Part shown: positions 4,468-7,895 of the stretch, in pieces | Numbering within the stretch: the stretch's first letter is position 1 | How the letters are laid out: each line of letters opens with the position of its first letter | Source: an uncultured Clostridia bacterium | GTDB taxonomy: Bacteria; Bacillota; Clostridia; Oscillospirales; Acutalibacteraceae | Direction of reading: 5' to 3' | DNA: 7,895 nt | NCBI GenBank assembly: GCA_947624755.1 | Contig: CANQLQ010000086.1 | Span: 1-7,895, forward strand | Made by a program: the position numbers and the translations under genes | Notes under the pieces: generated by a model | Seen by the model: only the letters and a program-made list of their open reading frames with translations | What the model was told of the DNA's origin: nothing | Database searches by the model: none

Positions 4468-5211
4468 ATGTTAATCAAAACCGACGGACTTGTAATTCGT
4501 GAACAGACAACGGGAGAACAGGACAGACTGATAACCGTTCTTACAAGAAGCAACGGAGTAATAAGAGCTTTTTCAAACGGCGGAAGGAATCCGAAAAATA
4601 AAAATGTTTCTGCAACCGGACTTCTTTGCTATTCGGATTTTAGTATCGACAAAACAGGAAAAGGCGCTTATATAATCAGAGAAGCAACAGCAAAAGAAGT
4701 CTTTTTTGGGCTTCGTGAAGATATTATCAGACTAAGTCTTGCCCAGTATTTTGCCGAACTTGCCTATGAACTTTCTCCGAGGGAAGAAAATTCAGATGAA
4801 TTTTTGCGCCTTTTTCTCAACAGTATTTATTTTATAAGCGAAGCAAAGCGTGATGTCGGTATTATAAAAGCCGCGACAGAGCTTCGCGTTCTTTCTCTTG
4901 CAGGATATATGCCGTCGCTTGTTGCCTGCGACAGCTGCGGGCAGTATGAGAGCAGTATAATGTTTTTCAGTCCGAGCTCGGGAAAAATATGGTGCGAAAA
5001 TTGCAAGAGCGAAGAAAACACATTGACCGTGTCATCATCTGTTGTTGCCGCAATGAGACACATATGCTTTTCTCCCCCGGAAAAGATTTACAGTTTTATT
5101 CTTTCAAAAGATTGCTTAGCGGCGCTTAATGCCGTTAGTGAAAAATATCTTAAATCGGTAACGATGAGAACATACAAAACGCTTGATTTTTACAAGATGA
5201 TGACCGAATAA
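4468..5211 (+). CDS. recO: DNA repair and recombination mediator RecO
   Basis: This 247-aa protein is RecO, which with RecR loads RecA on SSB-coated single-stranded DNA in the RecF pathway and anneals complementary strands. The N-terminal OB-fold region shows the usual opening: LIKTDGLVIREQTTGEQDRL then LTRSNGVIRAFSNGGR (residues 2-40). The helical domain contains ATELRVLSLAGYMPSL (136-151), next to a four-cysteine zinc site, C154-x-x-C157 and C176-x-x-C179. All four cysteines are present. Length is normal. ATG 4468 is preferred to the in-frame TTG at 4450 because GGAG (4457-4460) precedes it by 7 nt and because family members begin close to this LIKTDG motif. Downstream of era and the YqzL-like gene, as in many Firmicutes. 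Confidence 0.95.
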   Translation: MLIKTDGLVIREQTTGEQDRLITVLTRSNGVIRAFSNGGRNPKNKNVSATGLLCYSDFSIDKTGKGAYIIREATAKEVFFGLREDIIRLSLAQYFAELAYELSPREENSDEFLRLFLNSIYFISEAKRDVGIIKAATELRVLSLAGYMPSLVACDSCGQYESSIMFFSPSSGKIWCENCKSEENTLTVSSSVVAAMRHICFSPPEKIYSFILSKDCLAALNAVSEKYLKSVTMRTYKTLDFYKMMTE

Positions 5212-5259
5212 AGAAAAAATATTATGAAAGGAACCGCAGGGACTTTGAAGAAGTAAGCT

Positions 5260-5332
5260 TTAGGAACCTCTGATTAAAATTAATTAGCCGCGCATGGCGT
5301 TGAGTATAAAGCCTTAATCGGAGATTCCTTAA
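5260..5332. repeat. Foldback repeat, copy 5 (short form)
   Basis: TTAGGAACCTCTGATTAA (5260-5277) is the imperfect inverted repeat of TTAATCGGAGATTCCTTAA (5314-5332). The interior contains a GC-rich patch, GCCGCGCATGGCG, and shares GCATGGC with the complement of copy 2. It fills the recO-mutS2 gap and ends 38 nt before the mutS2 start, so a recO-mutS2 transcript would contain it. Confidence 0.8.
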
Positions 5333-5370
5333 TTGAAAAGTATTTTTTTAAAATCCCTGCTGAAATTGAA

Positions 5371-7752
5371 ATGACCCGTCATTACATAGCTGTTGAACTT
5401 GATAAGGTGCTTTTGAAACTGAGAGCCTTTGCCGCAAGCGAGGACGCAAAAGAGCTTGTTAATGCGCTTGTTCCCGAAAGTAATCTTGACCTTGCACAGG
5501 CTTTGGTTAGGCAGACAACCGATGCGCATATGCTTATGGCTCGTTTCGGCGGGCCTTCTTTCGGCGGGCTTCGCAACGTAAACAACTCTCTAAGCCGTGC
5601 CAATGCAGGAGGCGTGCTTACAATGAGGGAGCTTCTCGATATTGCGGAAGTTCTTCGCTCGATACGTGCGCTGACTCAATGGAAGAGCAAAAGCAGCGCT
5701 GTTGAAACTGTGCTTGACGTTTTGTTTTCACAGCTTACACCAAATAAATATCTTGAAGAAAAAATAACATCAGCAATTTTAAATGAAGATGAAATGAGCG
5801 ATAACGCTTCACCCGAGCTTTATGACATAAGAAGAAAAATTCGTTTAGCTTCTTCAAGTGTGCGCGACCGGCTTGACAAGCTTATCCATTCCGCTCATTA
5901 TCAAAAATTCTTGCGCGAATCAATTGTTACAATGAGAAACGGCAGATATGTTGTTCCGGTAAAAATTGAGCATAGAGCCGATATAAAAGGACTTGTTCAC
6001 GATACATCTTCAAGCGGTTCAACTGTTTTTGTTGAACCTGCGGGAGTTGTTGAAGCCAATAACGAAATCAAAGTTCTTCAAAGCAAAGAACGTGATGAAA
6101 TTGAAAGGATACTTTATGAACTTTCGGCCGAAGCAGGAGCTTTCTATGAAACTATAAAGGCAAGCTATGAATGTGCCGTAGAACTCGACCTGATTTTTGC
6201 AAAAGCCAAGCTTGCTTATGATATGAAGGCATCAAAGCCAAAGCTTAATGATAAGGGTATAATAAAGCTTTATAAAGCAAGACACCCTTTGATTGACCCG
6301 AAAAAGGTTGTTGCAACCGATATATTTCTCGGCGATGAATTTGATACTCTTATAATAACGGGACCCAATACAGGCGGTAAAACCGTATCGGTAAAAACTG
6401 TTGGCCTGCTTACCCTTATGGCAATGTGCGGTCTTATGATACCTGCAAGTGAACAAAGCGAACTTTCGGTTTTTGAAAACGTCTTTGTGGATATCGGCGA
6501 TGAACAAAGTATTGAACAGTCACTTTCAACCTTTTCGTCACATATTACGAATATTATTGATATAAGCGCTAAAGTCAACGAAAGAAGCCTTGTTCTTATT
6601 GATGAACTCGGCGCAGGTACCGACCCTGTTGAAGGTGCGGCGCTTGCAATGGCAATTTTGGAATATCTTCACGCAAAAGGCGCAAAAATTGCCGCCACCA
6701 CCCATTATGCGGAGCTTAAAGCATATGCTCTGCAAACTCCGCGAGTAACCAATGCAAGCTGTGAATTTGACGTTGCATCACTTCGTCCGACATACAGACT
6801 TCTTATCGGTGTTCCCGGAAGGTCGAACGCATTTGCAATTTCTTCAAGACTCGGTATGGAAGAAAGCATAATTGCAAGGGCGCAGCAGCTTGTTTCCGAA
6901 AATGACGTATCATTTGAAAAAACGGTTCAGTCGCTTGAAAAAAGCCGGCAGGAATATGAGGCAAAAAAAGATGAGGCGGAAAGTCTCATCGCCCAAGCGC
7001 AGAAAGAAACAGCAAAAGCAAAAGAGTACAAAGAGGATATTGAAAAATTAAGAAATCAGGAGCTTGAAAAGGCGAGAACGCAAGCGACAAGAATTGTTGA
7101 CAGGGCGAGAAGAAGTGCGGCGGCTCTTATGGACGAGCTTGAAAGGCTCAAAAAAGAAAGCGAAAAAAGCAGGGATAAAACCGAAATGGCAAGACGGGCA
7201 AAGCAGCTTATGCGAAAAAGCGCAGGTGAGTTTGCCGACATTACCAATCCACTTATTGAATCCGATGACGAAAATTACGTTCTTCCAAGGCCGCTGAAAG
7301 TCGGAGATAAGGTGGTACTTGCCGATATAGGCGAAAGCGCAACGGTAACTGCCGCCGAAAACCGAAAAGGTGAAGTTGAGGTGCTTGCCGGAATAATCAA
7401 GATGAAAACCCCTCTTTCAAATATCCGCCTTGCTTCGGATATGCCGAATAAACCGCCGAAGAAAAAAACAACGCCAAAAGACGAACGGGTATTTGCGCCT
7501 GCCGAAGGCTCAAAGGGTGAAGTAGACCTTCGCGGAATGAACGTAGAAGAAGCTATAGTTGAAATTGACCGCAACATTGACCATTGTATGAGAATGGGGC
7601 TTACAACGCTTCACATAATACACGGTAAGGGTACAGGCGCTCTCAGAAGAGGCGTTCAGGAATACCTTCGCAAGCATAAGTTTGTAAAATCCTTCAGACT
7701 CGGATCTTTTGGCGAAGGCGAAAACGGCGTTACGATAGCAACACTGAAATAA
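5371..7752 (+). CDS. mutS2: Endonuclease/ATPase MutS2 with Smr domain
   Basis: This 793-aa protein is MutS2. It lacks the mismatch-recognition domain of MutS and has been linked to suppression of recombination and, in Bacillus, to sensing collided ribosomes. Order of parts: helical core/clamp (1-310, with the family motif RNGRYVVPVK near 190-199 and HDTSSSGSTVFVEP near 210-223); ATPase with Walker A GPNTGGKT (331-338), Walker B VLIDELGAGTDP (D411, E412) and the TTHYAELK motif near 443-450; a charged coiled coil at about 500-630; a small beta domain (about 643-690); then a lysine- and proline-rich linker. A C-terminal Smr domain follows with VDLRGM (718-723) and HGKGTGALR (751-759). All key motifs are intact and length is normal. 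ATG 5371 is the first usual start after an in-frame stop at 5281, but there is no SD in front of it. Confidence 0.97.
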   Translation: MTRHYIAVELDKVLLKLRAFAASEDAKELVNALVPESNLDLAQALVRQTTDAHMLMARFGGPSFGGLRNVNNSLSRANAGGVLTMRELLDIAEVLRSIRALTQWKSKSSAVETVLDVLFSQLTPNKYLEEKITSAILNEDEMSDNASPELYDIRRKIRLASSSVRDRLDKLIHSAHYQKFLRESIVTMRNGRYVVPVKIEHRADIKGLVHDTSSSGSTVFVEPAGVVEANNEIKVLQSKERDEIERILYELSAEAGAFYETIKASYECAVELDLIFAKAKLAYDMKASKPKLNDKGIIKLYKARHPLIDPKKVVATDIFLGDEFDTLIITGPNTGGKTVSVKTVGLLTLMAMCGLMIPASEQSELSVFENVFVDIGDEQSIEQSLSTFSSHITNIIDISAKVNERSLVLIDELGAGTDPVEGAALAMAILEYLHAKGAKIAATTHYAELKAYALQTPRVTNASCEFDVASLRPTYRLLIGVPGRSNAFAISSRLGMEESIIARAQQLVSENDVSFEKTVQSLEKSRQEYEAKKDEAESLIAQAQKETAKAKEYKEDIEKLRNQELEKARTQATRIVDRARRSAAALMDELERLKKESEKSRDKTEMARRAKQLMRKSAGEFADITNPLIESDDENYVLPRPLKVGDKVVLADIGESATVTAAENRKGEVEVLAGIIKMKTPLSNIRLASDMPNKPPKKKTTPKDERVFAPAEGSKGEVDLRGMNVEEAIVEIDRNIDHCMRMGLTTLHIIHGKGTGALRRGVQEYLRKHKFVKSFRLGSFGEGENGVTIATLK

Positions 7753-7777
7753 ATTGTTTTGTGATAAAAGTTTTCGC

Positions 7778-7850
7778 CCGCCTTTTTCAAAAGGCGGCGG
7801 GGTTGAGGGGCGGCGCCCCCCATCGCAGCCTGCCGGCTGCGAAATTTTTA
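7778..7850 (+). terminator. GC-rich block of three hairpins ending in a probable mutS2 terminator
   Basis: Three hairpins follow in a row in an otherwise AT-rich spacer. The first is CCGCCTTTT/AAAAGGCGG (7778-7797, very small loop), the second GGGGC-ggc-GCCCC (7807-7819). The third is TCGCAGCC-tgcc-GGCTGCGA (7823-7842), an 8-bp stem followed by AATTTTT. The third has the shape of an intrinsic terminator and would end the mutS2 transcript. The GC-rich composition unlike its surroundings suggests that the block as a whole is a dispersed repeat; that is inferred. Confidence 0.65.
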
Positions 7851-7872
7851 CCTAAAAGAGCGCAGAAGTGGC

Positions 7873-7895
7873 AAAAAACAGTCCGGTAAACTGTT
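7873..7895 (-). terminator. Probable intrinsic terminator of a convergent gene
   Basis: On the minus strand AACAGT-ttaccgg-ACTGTT (7895 to 7877) forms a 6-bp stem followed by a run of T. The A-run on the + strand at 7873-7878 supplies that T-run. This suggests a minus-strand gene ending just to the right of the window. If T residues continue after 7895, it would work in both directions. Confidence 0.5.

Noticed and set aside
5224..5256. A ten-codon ORF (MKGTAGTLKK) between recO and mutS2
   Set aside because: No convincing SD and no sign of conservation; open frames this short are expected by chance.

Overview
The window looks like chromosome from an AT-rich clostridial Firmicute, probably of the Ruminococcus/Oscillospiraceae type. 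The basis is the era - yqzL-like - recO order typical of Firmicutes, a nearby mutS2, Firmicutes-style SD sequences and sigma-A promoters, and a tetrahydrofolate (THF) riboswitch upstream of folT that closely resembles the one I recall from Eubacterium siraeum. I could not run a search, so the genus is an inference.

Layout, all genes on the + strand: a cytosolic calcineurin-like metallophosphoesterase (68-1441), followed directly by three 27-bp tandem palindromic repeats. Next is a 637-nt gap holding a foldback repeat, an AT-rich inverted repeat, an extended -10 promoter, a complete THF riboswitch and a second, degenerate foldback repeat. This leads to folT (2079-2831), the substrate-binding component of a folate ECF transporter, closed by a good intrinsic terminator. 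A 406-nt gap then holds a candidate promoter and one foldback repeat inserted inside another. After it come era (3238-4125), a small acidic YqzL-like protein (4215-4409), recO (4468-5211), another foldback repeat, and mutS2 (5371-7752). The window ends in a GC-rich run of three hairpins and a probable terminator for a convergent gene outside the window.

The era-yqzL-recO-mutS2 group joins ribosome assembly (Era), recombinational repair (RecO) and an ATPase/Smr protein tied to ribosome rescue or recombination (MutS2). folT is a separate unit that appears to be switched by reduced folate.

The proteins are mostly ordinary. The unusual content is between them: a family of MITE-like foldback repeats with termini of the form TAAGGAANCNCNGATTAAT. 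The longest copy (2973-3140) folds over its whole length with 80-nt arms around a 9-nt loop. Shorter copies look like internal deletions, one copy sits inside another, and one abuts the THF aptamer, where its arm could pair with the folT Shine-Dalgarno sequence. Other points of interest are the tandem hairpins with a compensatory base-pair change, and a possible SD-masking switch ahead of the YqzL-like gene.
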